From: Nitrospirota bacterium
GTDB taxonomy: Bacteria; Nitrospirota; RBG-16-64-22
NCBI GenBank assembly: GCA_016195465.1
Contig: JACPZO010000085.1
Coordinates: forward strand, 1-34,418
Direction of reading: 5' to 3'
DNA length: 34,418 nt
Positions within the stretch are counted from its first letter, which is position 1. The number at the start of each line of letters is the position of its first letter. A program made the position numbers and the translations under genes. The notes beneath the pieces are model-generated. The model was not told where the DNA came from. It saw nothing but the letters and a program-made list of their open reading frames with translations, and made no database searches. This document shows positions 26,610 through 34,157 of this stretch, piece by piece.

Positions 26610-29387
26610 ATGCTGACCAGACGGCAGTTCGTAAAGGGCGCGGGAATGGCGGGGATCGGGGCGATCGTTCCCGTCCCCGCGGAAGCGGCGCGCAAGAAGC
26701 GCGACCGGAAGGCGCTCAAGGCCAAGCCGCCCGAGGCGCCCTCGCGCGCGTGGGAGGATCTCTATCGGAACGAGCGGGCCGCGACGGTCGGCGACGCGCA
26801 GGGGTACGCCTTCCATTGCTCGAACTGCCAGGGGAACTGCGCGTGGCGCGTCTACGCGAAGGACGGGATCGTCACGCGCGAGGAACAGCTCGCCGAATAC
26901 CCGCAGATCAACCCGCACATCCCCGACGCCAACCCGCGCGGCTGCAACAAGGGGGCGATCAACTCCCAGGCGATGTACGAGAAGGACCGCATCCTCCATC
27001 CGATGAAAAGAAAGGAAAAACGGGGCGGGGGAAAATGGGAGAGAATCTCCTGGGACCGGGCGATCGCCGAGATATCGGAGAAGGTCGTCGATATCCTGGA
27101 GAAGCACGGGCCGGGCGGGCTCATGGTCTACGCGGGGACGGGCATCGTTTCGCAGGGGCGGCGGGCGGGGCCGCTCCGCCTTGGCTCCCTCCTCGGTTCG
27201 GTCCGCATCTATCCGTCCTCGGCCGTGGGCGACATGTTCACGGGCGCCTCGATCGCCTACGGGATCCCGAACGTGGGCCACTCGCTTGACGCCTGGTTCG
27301 AGACGGACCGGATCATCCTCTGGGGGATCAACCCGAACGTCACGAGGATCCCCGACGCCCACTACCTCTGGGAGGCGAAATACCGCGGCGCGAAGATCGT
27401 CACGATCTCGCCCGAGCATTCCTCCACGGCGATCCACTCCGACCTCTGGATTCCGATCAAGCCCGGGACCGATTCGTTCCTCGCCATGTCGATGGTCCAC
27501 GTGATTCTCAAGGAAGGGCTCGTCAACGAGGCGTTCGTCAAGGAGCAGACCGACCTTCCGTTCCTCGTCCGGAAAGACAGCGGCCGGCTCCTCCGGGACT
27601 CGGACCTGAAGAAGTTCCCCCGCGAGAACGTCTTCTACTTCTGGGACCGGAAGAAGAACGCGCCGGTCGAGGCCCTGGGGACGATGGGGCACGCGAAGGA
27701 CACGCTCCGCCTGGGCGAGGCCGACCCGGCCCTCACGGGATCGTTCGAGGTGAAGGGGAAGGACGGGAAGCCGATCGCCGTCACGACCGTCTTCGAGCGC
27801 GTCCGGGCGGAGGCGGAGAAGTTCTCCCCGGAGGCGACGGCGCGGATCACGGGCATCCATCCGTCCGTCGTCGTGAAGCTCACGCGCGACTTCGCCGCGG
27901 CGAAGAAGGCCGGGATCACGATCGGGTTCTCCCTCCACAAGTACGCTTGGGGCGTGCTCGCGTGCTGGGGCCAGGCGCTCGCGTGCGCGCTCACGGGCCA
28001 CGCGGCCGAGACGGGCGGCCTCGACACGGAGCACCAGTGGTCGCTCGGAGGGATCGGCCCTCTCACCAATCCGAAACCGGCGCGGTTCGCGTCCGGCGTC
28101 CTCTCGGAGTGGATGTCCGGGCGGATGTGGGAGACGTTCAAGACGCACTACTCCGACGAGCGGGAGTTCGCCGAGCGGGTCGGGATTCCGCCCGCCGAGG
28201 TCATCAAGATCGCCGACGAGAGCCGGGAGAAGAAATGGCTCGCCTGGTTCGGCGAGCCGCGGGGACGCATTCTCTTCGGCGACAACATGTTCAGGCGGAA
28301 CAAGTCGCAGGTGCACTACGAGAAGGCCGTCCTCGACCGGACCGACCTCTACGTCAACGTGAACTTCCGGATGGACTCCTCGGCCGAGCTGGCCGACTAC
28401 GTTCTCCCCGGCCAGAGCCACTACGAGGGATGGGATATCCGCGGCGAAGTGGGCTACCACCGCTTCGCGAACCTCATCGTTCCCCCGCCCGGCCTCAAGC
28501 CCGTCGGCGAGGCGAAGAGCGAGTGGGAGATCTGCCGCCTGCTCGCCGCCGGGATCGAGGCCGCGGCCAAGAGGCGAGGGATACCGAAGCTCGTGGACGC
28601 GGCGTTCAACGTGAAGAAGGAAGGGAAGGACGCGCCCGTCGTCCGCGACCTCGACGCGCTCCACGACGACTTCACGATGAACGGGACGGTGAAGACCGAT
28701 CAGGACGTGGTGAAGTGGCTCCTAGCGAACGTGCCGGCTTTCAAGCCGTGGAAGTTCGAGGAAGCGGTCCGGCACGGCTTCATTGTCTTGAACGAGAACG
28801 CCGGCTTTACGTCGCCCCTCTACACGGACAAACCGTACCACTCGTTCGAGGAGCAGGTCCATCTCAAGCGCCCGTACCCGACTCTCTCCGGCCGGCAGAC
28901 GTTCTGCGTCGATCACGACGTCTTCCTGAAACTCGGCGCGGCCGTCCCGACGGCCCGGAAGCCGCTCCATCCGAACAAATTCCCGCTCGCGTTCGTTTCG
29001 CCGCATACGCGGTACGGGATCCACTCCACTTGGCGGTCGAACAAGTACATGATGCGCCTCCAGCGAAGCGAGCCGTACGTCTACTTGAATCCGGCGCTGG
29101 CGAAGAGGAAGGGCATCGAGGACGGCGACCGGGTGCGCGTCTTCAACGACGTGGGGGAGTTCGCCGCGATGGCGAAGATCCATCCGGGGACGCCGCCGCA
29201 CGCGCTCTTCATGGACCATGCGTGGGAGCCGCACCAGTTCAAGGGGAGATCGGGGATGGACGCGCCCGTGGCGGGCCTCCTCTCCCCGCTCGAGCTCGCT
29301 GGCGGATGGGGGCACCTCAAGTTCGGCGCGGAGTGGGACGGCAACCAGATGGCCTACGAGTCGAGCGTGGACGTGGAGAAGGCGTGA
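26610..29387 (+). CDS. type II DMSO-reductase-family molybdoenzyme, catalytic subunit
   Basis: A 925-residue periplasmic molybdopterin oxidoreductase. A Tat signal (TRRQFVKGAGMAG, twin Arg at 4-5) leads to an FS0 cluster motif H69-x3-C73-x3-C77-x34-C112, the same spacing as in NarG and the SerA/DdhA/EbdA/PcrA group. D208 (AVGDMFTG) is the likely Asp ligand of Mo, typical of type II enzymes. A terminal MGD-binding domain (RYGIHSTWRSNKYMM, KGIEDGDRVRVFNDVG) is present. Known relatives reduce nitrate, selenate or (per)chlorate, or oxidise dimethyl sulfide or ethylbenzene; the substrate here cannot be read by eye. The setting among sulfurtransferases and selenium genes favours a sulfur or selenium compound. 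An ATG at 26610, with only a weak site (AAGGGG), starts the Tat motif correctly. Confidence 0.92.
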   Translation: MLTRRQFVKGAGMAGIGAIVPVPAEAARKKRDRKALKAKPPEAPSRAWEDLYRNERAATVGDAQGYAFHCSNCQGNCAWRVYAKDGIVTREEQLAEYPQINPHIPDANPRGCNKGAINSQAMYEKDRILHPMKRKEKRGGGKWERISWDRAIAEISEKVVDILEKHGPGGLMVYAGTGIVSQGRRAGPLRLGSLLGSVRIYPSSAVGDMFTGASIAYGIPNVGHSLDAWFETDRIILWGINPNVTRIPDAHYLWEAKYRGAKIVTISPEHSSTAIHSDLWIPIKPGTDSFLAMSMVHVILKEGLVNEAFVKEQTDLPFLVRKDSGRLLRDSDLKKFPRENVFYFWDRKKNAPVEALGTMGHAKDTLRLGEADPALTGSFEVKGKDGKPIAVTTVFERVRAEAEKFSPEATARITGIHPSVVVKLTRDFAAAKKAGITIGFSLHKYAWGVLACWGQALACALTGHAAETGGLDTEHQWSLGGIGPLTNPKPARFASGVLSEWMSGRMWETFKTHYSDEREFAERVGIPPAEVIKIADESREKKWLAWFGEPRGRILFGDNMFRRNKSQVHYEKAVLDRTDLYVNVNFRMDSSAELADYVLPGQSHYEGWDIRGEVGYHRFANLIVPPPGLKPVGEAKSEWEICRLLAAGIEAAAKRRGIPKLVDAAFNVKKEGKDAPVVRDLDALHDDFTMNGTVKTDQDVVKWLLANVPAFKPWKFEEAVRHGFIVLNENAGFTSPLYTDKPYHSFEEQVHLKRPYPTLSGRQTFCVDHDVFLKLGAAVPTARKPLHPNKFPLAFVSPHTRYGIHSTWRSNKYMMRLQRSEPYVYLNPALAKRKGIEDGDRVRVFNDVGEFAAMAKIHPGTPPHALFMDHAWEPHQFKGRSGMDAPVAGLLSPLELAGGWGHLKFGAEWDGNQMAYESSVDVEKA

Positions 29388-29389
29388 GC

Positions 29390-29857
29390 ATGTGCTCTCA
29401 TTCCCTCCCCCCTGGACAGGGGGAGAGGGCTAGGGTGAGGGGGATACGCGCGTTGCAGGAACGCAAATCGAAGCTTCGAGGTTTCGCGCGAGATCTGCGG
29501 CGAAGCGGGACGGATGCGGAACAGCGGCTTTGGACACATCTACGCGATCGCCGATTGGTCGGGGCGAAGTTTCGCCGCCAGCATCCAATTGGTCCGTTTA
29601 TTGTGGATTTTTGTTCCCCTGAGCATGGTCTTGTTGTTGAGTTGGACGGGGGTCAACACGCGGCCAACGCATCCTCCGATCAGCGGCGGACCGATTTCCT
29701 AAGTCGGCTTGGATTCCGGGTCCTCAGGTTTTGGGATCATGATTTGCTTGCCAATACGGACGCCGTATTGGAGCAGATCGCCGAAAGCCTAACCAACCCT
29801 CACCCTGGCCCTCTCCCTGCGAGGGAGAGGGGAAGTACAAAGGAAGGCGAGGCATGA
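29390..29857 (+). CDS. DUF559 endonuclease-like protein inserted between alpha and beta genes
   Basis: A PD-(D/E)xK-like DUF559 domain of about 110 residues: DAEQRLWTHLRDRRLVGAKF, RRQHPIGPFIVDFC, LVVELDGGQHA and FLSRLGFRVLRFWDHDLL. Such proteins resemble very-short-patch-repair endonucleases and are often stray genes. The frame from ATG 29390 starts with residues encoded by a GAGAGGG palindrome and ends with residues encoded by an inverted copy (NPHPGPLPARERG). The true start may be later, for example GTG at about 29435. Its stop overlaps the beta-subunit ATG (GCATGA). It interrupts a normally contiguous alpha-beta pair, and its codon use is more AT-rich than its neighbours, both of which suggest insertion. 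Confidence 0.75.
   Translation: MCSHSLPPGQGERARVRGIRALQERKSKLRGFARDLRRSGTDAEQRLWTHLRDRRLVGAKFRRQHPIGPFIVDFCSPEHGLVVELDGGQHAANASSDQRRTDFLSRLGFRVLRFWDHDLLANTDAVLEQIAESLTNPHPGPLPARERGSTKEGEA
29403..29443. repeat. GAGAGGG palindrome, copy 3 (left flank of the DUF559 gene)
   Basis: CCCTCCCCCCTGG/ACAGGGGGAGAGGG hairpin followed by a CTAGGGTGAGGGGG tail that points into the DUF559 gene. Confidence 0.8.
29797..29832. repeat. GAGAGGG palindrome, copy 4 (right flank, inverted)
   Basis: The tail CCCTCACCCTGG comes first and the hairpin CCCTCTCCCTGCGAGGGAGAGG follows, so this copy is inverted relative to copy 3 and the two tails face each other across the gene. Confidence 0.8.
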
Positions 29858-30831
29858 GCAAGCGTCAACTCGCGATGGTGATGGATCTGAACAAGTGCAT
29901 CGGGTGCCAGACGTGCACCGTGGCGTGCAAGGTCCAGTGGACGAACCGGAACGGACGCGACTACATGTATTGGAACAACGTCGAGACGGCGCCGGGGAAA
30001 GGTTATCCGAAGAACTGGCAGGAGTCGGGCGGGGGATGGGAGGGATCGGTCCTCAAGGATGGGAAGATCCCGTCGCTCGCGAACGACTACGGGATGCCCG
30101 TCCAGATGAACTACGAGCAAGCCCTCTTCGCGGGGACCGACCCGTGGCTTGCGGCGGCGAACAATCCCGCCTGGACGCCGAACTGGGACGAGGACGAGGG
30201 GGCGGGGGAGTTTCCCAACTCGCACCACTTCTACCTTCCGCGGATCTGCAACCACTGTACGAACCCGGCGTGCCTGGCCGCTTGTCCGCGCGGCGCGATC
30301 TACAAGCGGGAGGAGGACGGGATCGTCCTCGTCGACCAGTCGCGCTGTCGGGGGTACCGGCACTGCGTCGCCGCCTGCCCTTACAAGAAGGTCTATTTCA
30401 ACCCGCTGTTCAATCGCTCGGAGAAATGTATCTTCTGCTATCCGCGCGTGGAGCAGGGGATTCCGCCCGCCTGCGCGAAGCAGTGCGTGGGGCGGATCCG
30501 GCACGTCGGGTTTCTGGACGACGAGGCGGGTCCGGTCCACAAGATCGTGGTCAAGTGGAAGGCGGCGCTTCCCCTCCGGCCCGATTTCGGGACGGAGCCG
30601 AACGTGTACTACGTGCCGCCCCTCTCTTCCCCGAAGTACGATGCCGAAGGGAAGGTGACGGACGAGTCCCGCATCCCGATCGAGTTTCTGGAGAAGCTCT
30701 TCGGGCCGCGCGTGGGGGAGGTCCTCAAGCTCCTCGAAGCGGAGAGGGCGAAGAAGGGGCGGGGGGAGGAGTCGGAGCTCATGGATCTCCTGATCGCCTA
30801 TCGGCAGGAGGAGATGTTCAAGATTCGGTGA
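29854..30831 (+). CDS. type II DMSO-reductase-family iron-sulfur (beta) subunit
   Basis: A 325-residue electron-transfer subunit of the NarH/SerB/DdhB/EbdB type. Four cysteine groups ligate clusters: CIGCQTCTVAC (C15-C25), CNHCTNPACLAACPRGA, CRGYRHCVAACPYKK (where a non-Cys residue in the usual ligand position, as in NarH, suggests a [3Fe-4S] cluster) and CIFCYPRVEQGIPPACAKQC. It has no signal peptide, so it should be co-exported with the Tat-bearing alpha subunit. The ATG at 29854 overlaps the DUF559 stop. Its own stop codon (TGA, 30829-30831) lies inside the first GGTGAATN unit of the following array. Confidence 0.93.
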   Translation: MSKRQLAMVMDLNKCIGCQTCTVACKVQWTNRNGRDYMYWNNVETAPGKGYPKNWQESGGGWEGSVLKDGKIPSLANDYGMPVQMNYEQALFAGTDPWLAAANNPAWTPNWDEDEGAGEFPNSHHFYLPRICNHCTNPACLAACPRGAIYKREEDGIVLVDQSRCRGYRHCVAACPYKKVYFNPLFNRSEKCIFCYPRVEQGIPPACAKQCVGRIRHVGFLDDEAGPVHKIVVKWKAALPLRPDFGTEPNVYYVPPLSSPKYDAEGKVTDESRIPIEFLEKLFGPRVGEVLKLLEAERAKKGRGEESELMDLLIAYRQEEMFKIR

Positions 30832-30994
30832 ATTGGTGAATAGGTGAATCGGTGAATCGGTGAATGGGTGAATAGGTGAATGGGTGAATAGGTGAATAGG
30901 TGAATGGGTGAATCGGTGAATGGGTGAATGGGTGAATCGGTGAATAGGTGAATAGGTGAATAGGTGAATAGGTGAATCGGTGAATCGGTGAATC
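30827..30994 (+). repeat. GGTGAATN octamer array of 21 perfect units between beta and gamma genes
   Basis: Twenty-one consecutive units without a single change in the first seven bases. The eighth base is A in eight, C in seven, G in five and T in one. The first unit carries the stop codon of the beta gene, and the last carries the GTG start codon of the gamma gene. Confidence 0.97.
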
Positions 30995-32097
30995 GAAAAG
31001 TCGGTCTGTCGGTTGCGGGGGCGGCTGTCCTGGGTGTCCTCATGGGAATGGCTGTTCCGGTCGAGGGGGCGAGGCGGGCGAAGGGGGACCCGGTCGCCTC
31101 GTTGGCCGGGAACGGCGAGGTCGTTACGGCCGCGCGCGTGGCCGGGGAGATGCCGACGGAACCAGGCGACGGGCGGTTCGAGAACGCTGTCCCGCTGACC
31201 GTCCGGCTCTATCCTCAGACGGCGACCGAGCCGCGGGCCGAGAAGGGCGTCGTGCGCGAAGCCGCGCTCCGGGCGATCCACGCGGACACGTGGATCGCGT
31301 TCCTCGTCGAGTGGGCCGATCCGGACCGCTCCGACGTCAAACAGGGAACGACGGACACGTTCGCCGATGCCGCCGCGCTCCAATTTCCCCTGAAGTACGG
31401 CGAGGCGGCCGACCGCCTGCCGTACGTCGGCATGGGCGAGCCCGGCCGGCCGGTGAACATCTGGTTCTGGAGAAATGGAGGCGGAACGGGACCCGCCTCG
31501 CTTCGGGCCCGCGGTTTCGGGACGCTGGAGCCCGTGGCGGGCGGAGAAGTGAAGACGGCGGGGAAATGGGAGAACGGGCGAGTCCGGGTCTTGTTCACCC
31601 GCTCGTTCAGCGCGTCTTCGCCGGAAGAAGTCAAGTTCGCCCCGAGGCAAATTGGCCTCGTGCCGGTCGCGCTCGCCGTCTGGGGCGGAGAGAAAGGGGA
31701 GAGGGGCGGGCTCAAGACGCTGTCGGGCTGGCGGTTCGTGAAGTTCGACGGAGGGAAGGTGAGCCCGGCCTACGTCCGGTCGCTCGCCTGGAACCCGAAG
31801 ATCCGCGGCGACGCCAAGACGGGCAAGGCGCTCATGACGCGCCACGGCTGCGCCGGGTGCCACGCCTACCCGGGGAATCCGATCCCGACGAAGATCGGTC
31901 CGGGCCTTGCGGGGATCGGGGGAATCCACCGGCCGGCTTATCTTTTCGAGTCGCTCAAGGATCCGTCGGCCGTGATCGTCCCGCACGGGAACTATTACTC
32001 GATGAAGGACGGACAGCCGATCTCGATCATGGCGCCTTTCTCGGGGCCGGAGCGGGACGCCTATCATATCGTGGAGTTTCTTCGAAGCCTCCGGTGA
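30988..32097 (+). CDS. haem b gamma subunit of the molybdoenzyme fused to a cytochrome c domain
   Basis: A 369-residue exported protein. After a signal peptide (NRKVGLSVAGAAVLGVLMGM, cleavage near 27) comes a region of about 230 residues with the pattern of the EbdC/DdhC/SerC haem-b gamma subunits (VPLTVRLYPQ, DTWIAFLVEWADP, DAAALQFPL, MGEPGRPVNIWFW). A C-terminal c-type cytochrome domain of about 95 residues follows, with C288-AG-C291-H292 and a possible distal Met in SIMAPF. In known complexes the gamma subunit passes electrons to a separate cytochrome c, so fusion would shorten the path. The start is GTG at 30988, inside the octamer array; the next ATG would remove the signal peptide charge. 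Its stop TGA again lies in a GGTGAAT sequence. Confidence 0.88.
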   Translation: MNRKVGLSVAGAAVLGVLMGMAVPVEGARRAKGDPVASLAGNGEVVTAARVAGEMPTEPGDGRFENAVPLTVRLYPQTATEPRAEKGVVREAALRAIHADTWIAFLVEWADPDRSDVKQGTTDTFADAAALQFPLKYGEAADRLPYVGMGEPGRPVNIWFWRNGGGTGPASLRARGFGTLEPVAGGEVKTAGKWENGRVRVLFTRSFSASSPEEVKFAPRQIGLVPVALAVWGGEKGERGGLKTLSGWRFVKFDGGKVSPAYVRSLAWNPKIRGDAKTGKALMTRHGCAGCHAYPGNPIPTKIGPGLAGIGGIHRPAYLFESLKDPSAVIVPHGNYYSMKDGQPISIMAPFSGPERDAYHIVEFLRSLR

Positions 32098-32098
32098 A

Positions 32099-32166
32099 TA
32101 GGCATGAAGGCACATAGGCACATAGGCACAAAGGGGCAAAGGAACAAAGGGACAAAGGGACAAAGG
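32099..32166 (+). repeat. ACATAGGC-type repeat before the dsrE-like gene
   Basis: Units of about eight bases (CACATAGG, CACAAAGG, GACAAAGG) run from the gamma-subunit stop to the ribosome site AAAGGGGGG of the dsrE-like gene. A second array lies just after that gene. Confidence 0.9.
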
Positions 32167-32179
32167 GGGGAATGACTGC

Positions 32180-32524
32180 ATGGTTACAATCATCGTGAAT
32201 GACGCACCGTATGGAATTGAACGCTCCTGGAATGCGCTCCGGCTGGCTTCGGCCCTCCTGACGATGAAGCAGGAGGTCTCCATCTTTCTCCAGGGAGACG
32301 CGGTCCTCGCGGCGAAGAAGGGTCAGCAGGTCCCCAAGGGGTACTACAACATGGGCGAGATGCTCCAGGAGGCGCTGGCGAGGGGCGCGGACGTCTTCGC
32401 CTGAGGCACCTGCCTCAAGGCCCGTGGGGTCTTGCCGGAGGAAGTGCTGGAGGGGGTGGAAGACGGGAAGCAATTGATCCTCGCCCAGCTCGTGGTCGCG
32501 AGCGAGAAGGTCGTGACGTTCTGA
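32180..32524 (+). CDS. DsrE-family protein, candidate selenoprotein
   Basis: DsrE/TusD-like proteins carry sulfane sulfur on a cysteine in cytoplasmic sulfur relays. Reading TGA at 32402-32404 as selenocysteine gives a 114-residue protein of normal family length: an N-terminal IIVNDAPYGIERSWNALRLASAL Rossmann-like start, a central EVSIFLQGDAV strand, KGYYNMGEMLQEALARGADVFA, then U75-G-T-C78-LKARGV, and an end in LVVASEKVVTF. Cys-containing relatives have Cys at this place. Ending at the TGA would cut off the active loop and last strands. The ATG at 32180 follows GGGGGGAATG. A strong hairpin follows the TGA. U75 and C78 make a CxxC-like redox pair. Confidence 0.9.
32402..32434 (+). promoter_or_regulatory. 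UGA(Sec) codon and SECIS-like hairpin in the dsrE-like gene
   Basis: CAAGGCCC (32416-32423) pairs with GGGTCTTG (32427-32434) through eight pairs (one G-U) around a GTG loop 20-22 bases after the TGA, closely matching the design of the hairpin in the YeeE/YedE gene. Confidence 0.8.
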
Positions 32525-32532
32525 CCGAATTC

Positions 32533-32621
32533 CATAGGCACATAGGGACATAGGCACATAGGCACATAGGGACATAGGCACATAGGGACATAGGGACATA
32601 GGCACATAGGCATAGGCACAA
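32533..32621 (+). repeat. ACATAGGC-type repeat after the dsrE-like gene
   Basis: About ten units of CATAGGCA or CATAGGGA, nearly perfect, start about ten bases after the dsrE-like stop and run up to the second 96-base element. Confidence 0.92.
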
Positions 32622-32622
32622 C

Positions 32623-32718
32623 ACTCCTCCCCTTTGTATGGGGAGGTTGGGTGGGGTAGAAGCTCCCTGTTCGACGGCCGCTTCTACCTCCCCTCGCCCC
32701 TCCTTACAAAGGAGGGGA
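32623..32718. mobile_element. 96-base inverted-repeat element, copy 2
   Basis: Ungapped match to the element at 22988-23083, with the same centre GTTCGACGGCCG and the same position, ending about 19 bases before the start codon of the next gene. Differences lie mostly in the arm parts next to the centre. Confidence 0.75.
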
Positions 32719-32736
32719 ACACTTAGAGCAGGAGGC

Positions 32737-33894
32737 ATGGTGGAATCCAAGAACATCGTCATTCTCGGCGGGGGCGTGGGCGGGCTGGTCACGGCCCGGC
32801 AGTTGGCCGGCCGGCTTCGCGGGAAACACCGGATCATCCTCGTGGATCGCAGGGACCGGCACCTCTTCAGCCCGGCCTTTCTATGGGTCATGATGGGTTG
32901 GCGCAGGCCGGAGGAGACGGGCCGGAACCTTTCGGGGCTGGCCCGGTACGGGGTTGAGTTCATGCAGGCCCAGGTGGAGGGGATCGACACCGCGGAGAGG
33001 GCGGTCCGCACTTCGGCCGGAAAAGTCCCGTTCGATCATCTCGTCGTCTCCCTTGGCGCGGACGTTGTCCCGGAGGCCCTGCCCGGGCTGGCCGAGATTG
33101 CGCACACGCCGTACACGCTGGCCGGCGCCGAGAAGCTTCGCGACGCATTGACCGGTTTCAGGGGAGGGCGGGTCGTCGTGATGGTCTCGTCCGTTCCCTT
33201 CAAGTGCCCGGCCGCGCCGTACGAGACGGCCTTTCTTCTCGAAGCGTTCTTCCGGGAGCGGGGCATTCGGGGGAAGGTCGAGATGGAAATCATCACGCCC
33301 GAGCCACAGCCGATGCCCGTGGCCGGGCCCGTCATGGGAGAGGCGGTGAAAGGAATCCTTGCAGCCCGGGGGATCGGATACCGGCCGAATACGCCCGTCT
33401 CGGCCGTGAACGCCGCGGAAAAGACACTCGTGCTGAAGGACGGCGGAAGCGCGGGGTTCGACCTGCTCGTGGCCGTTCCGCCGCATCGGCCGCCGGCCGT
33501 CGTCCGCGATTCCGGGCTGGCCGGGGAGACGGGCTGGGTCCCCGTGGACCGCTTCACGCTGGAGACGAAGCAGGAGGGGATCTTTGCCATCGGCGACAAT
33601 ACGACGATCACTCTTTCCAACGGGAAGCCGCTTCCCAAGGCGGGCGTCTTTGCGCACGCGGAGGCGGTGACCGTGGCCGAGACGATCGCGGCCCGTCTTG
33701 AGGGGCGCCCATCGCCTCGCCGCTTCGACGGCAAGGGGTACTGCTGGGTCGAGATTGGGGACGGCCGGGCGGGGTTCGCGGGCGGCGACTTCTACGCCGA
33801 GCCGAACCCGGTCTTGCGGCTCCGTCCGCCCGGCCGGATGTGGCGCATGGGAAAGGTCCTGTTCGAGAAGTGGTGGATGTGGAAGTGGATCTAA
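32737..33894 (+). CDS. sulfide:quinone oxidoreductase-like flavoprotein
   Basis: A 385-residue FAD-dependent pyridine-nucleotide-disulfide-fold protein. The N-terminal GGGVGGL (11-17) is the first FAD-binding turn, a second Rossmann region surrounds residues 145-200, and IFAIGDNT is the C-terminal FAD contact. It has only two cysteines, C157 in KCPAAPYE and C336 in GYCWVEIG, spaced like the two redox cysteines of sulfide:quinone oxidoreductase that carry the growing polysulfide. The C-terminal RMGKVLFEKWWMWKW is an amphipathic Trp-rich tail suited to membrane docking. The ATG at 32737 is very close to GGAGG; GTG at 32740 is an alternative. Flavocytochrome c-type sulfide dehydrogenase is a less likely reading because there is no signal peptide. 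Confidence 0.87.
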   Translation: MVESKNIVILGGGVGGLVTARQLAGRLRGKHRIILVDRRDRHLFSPAFLWVMMGWRRPEETGRNLSGLARYGVEFMQAQVEGIDTAERAVRTSAGKVPFDHLVVSLGADVVPEALPGLAEIAHTPYTLAGAEKLRDALTGFRGGRVVVMVSSVPFKCPAAPYETAFLLEAFFRERGIRGKVEMEIITPEPQPMPVAGPVMGEAVKGILAARGIGYRPNTPVSAVNAAEKTLVLKDGGSAGFDLLVAVPPHRPPAVVRDSGLAGETGWVPVDRFTLETKQEGIFAIGDNTTITLSNGKPLPKAGVFAHAEAVTVAETIAARLEGRPSPRRFDGKGYCWVEIGDGRAGFAGGDFYAEPNPVLRLRPPGRMWRMGKVLFEKWWMWKWI

Positions 33895-33895
33895 G

Positions 33896-34135
33896 AGCGG
33901 AAACGGGGAAACGGGGAAGCGGAAGCGGGGAAACGGGGAAACGGAGAATGAGTGGACAGGGCAGCAGTCAGCACTCAGCGGTCAGCGGTCAGAAAACAGG
34001 GAAGCGATCAGCGGTCAGCAATAACGGAGCGCAAGCATTCAGTTTCTTGCCGAAAGCCGAATGCTGATTGCTGAATGCTGCAAGCTGAATGCTGAAAGCT
34101 GATAGCTGATAGCTAAAAGCTGATCGCTGAGAGCT
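33896..34135. repeat. low-complexity gap with GGGGAAACG and GCTGAT-type repeats
   Basis: Two further families fill this gap without a gene: GGGGAAACG/GGGGAAGCG units (about 33900-33945), then CAGCGGTCAG-type and AGCTGAT/TGCTGAA seven- to nine-base units (about 33965-34133), partly in inverted orientation (ATTCAG at 34039, CTGAAT after 34080). A perfect ribosome site follows. Confidence 0.8.
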
Positions 34136-34157
34136 TCTTGGAAAGGAGGTGATGCGC

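Noticed and set aside
26610-29387. Selenocysteine in the catalytic molybdoenzyme subunit, as in formate dehydrogenases
   Set aside because: The frame has no internal TGA, and the Mo-ligand region carries Asp, as expected for type II enzymes.
30827-30994. CRISPR array
   Set aside because: The units are 8 bases with no spacers, and no cas genes are near.
22879-30994. Open frames on the minus strand through the octamer arrays, encoding Ser-Pro-Ile-His-Arg-Phe-Thr repeats
   Set aside because: They arise because the complement of GGTGAATN has no stop in any frame; there are no ribosome sites or recognisable domains.
30827-30994. Iterons of a replication or plasmid origin
   Set aside because: The same octamer recurs at many gene ends in the window, and no Rep or DnaA-box context is present.
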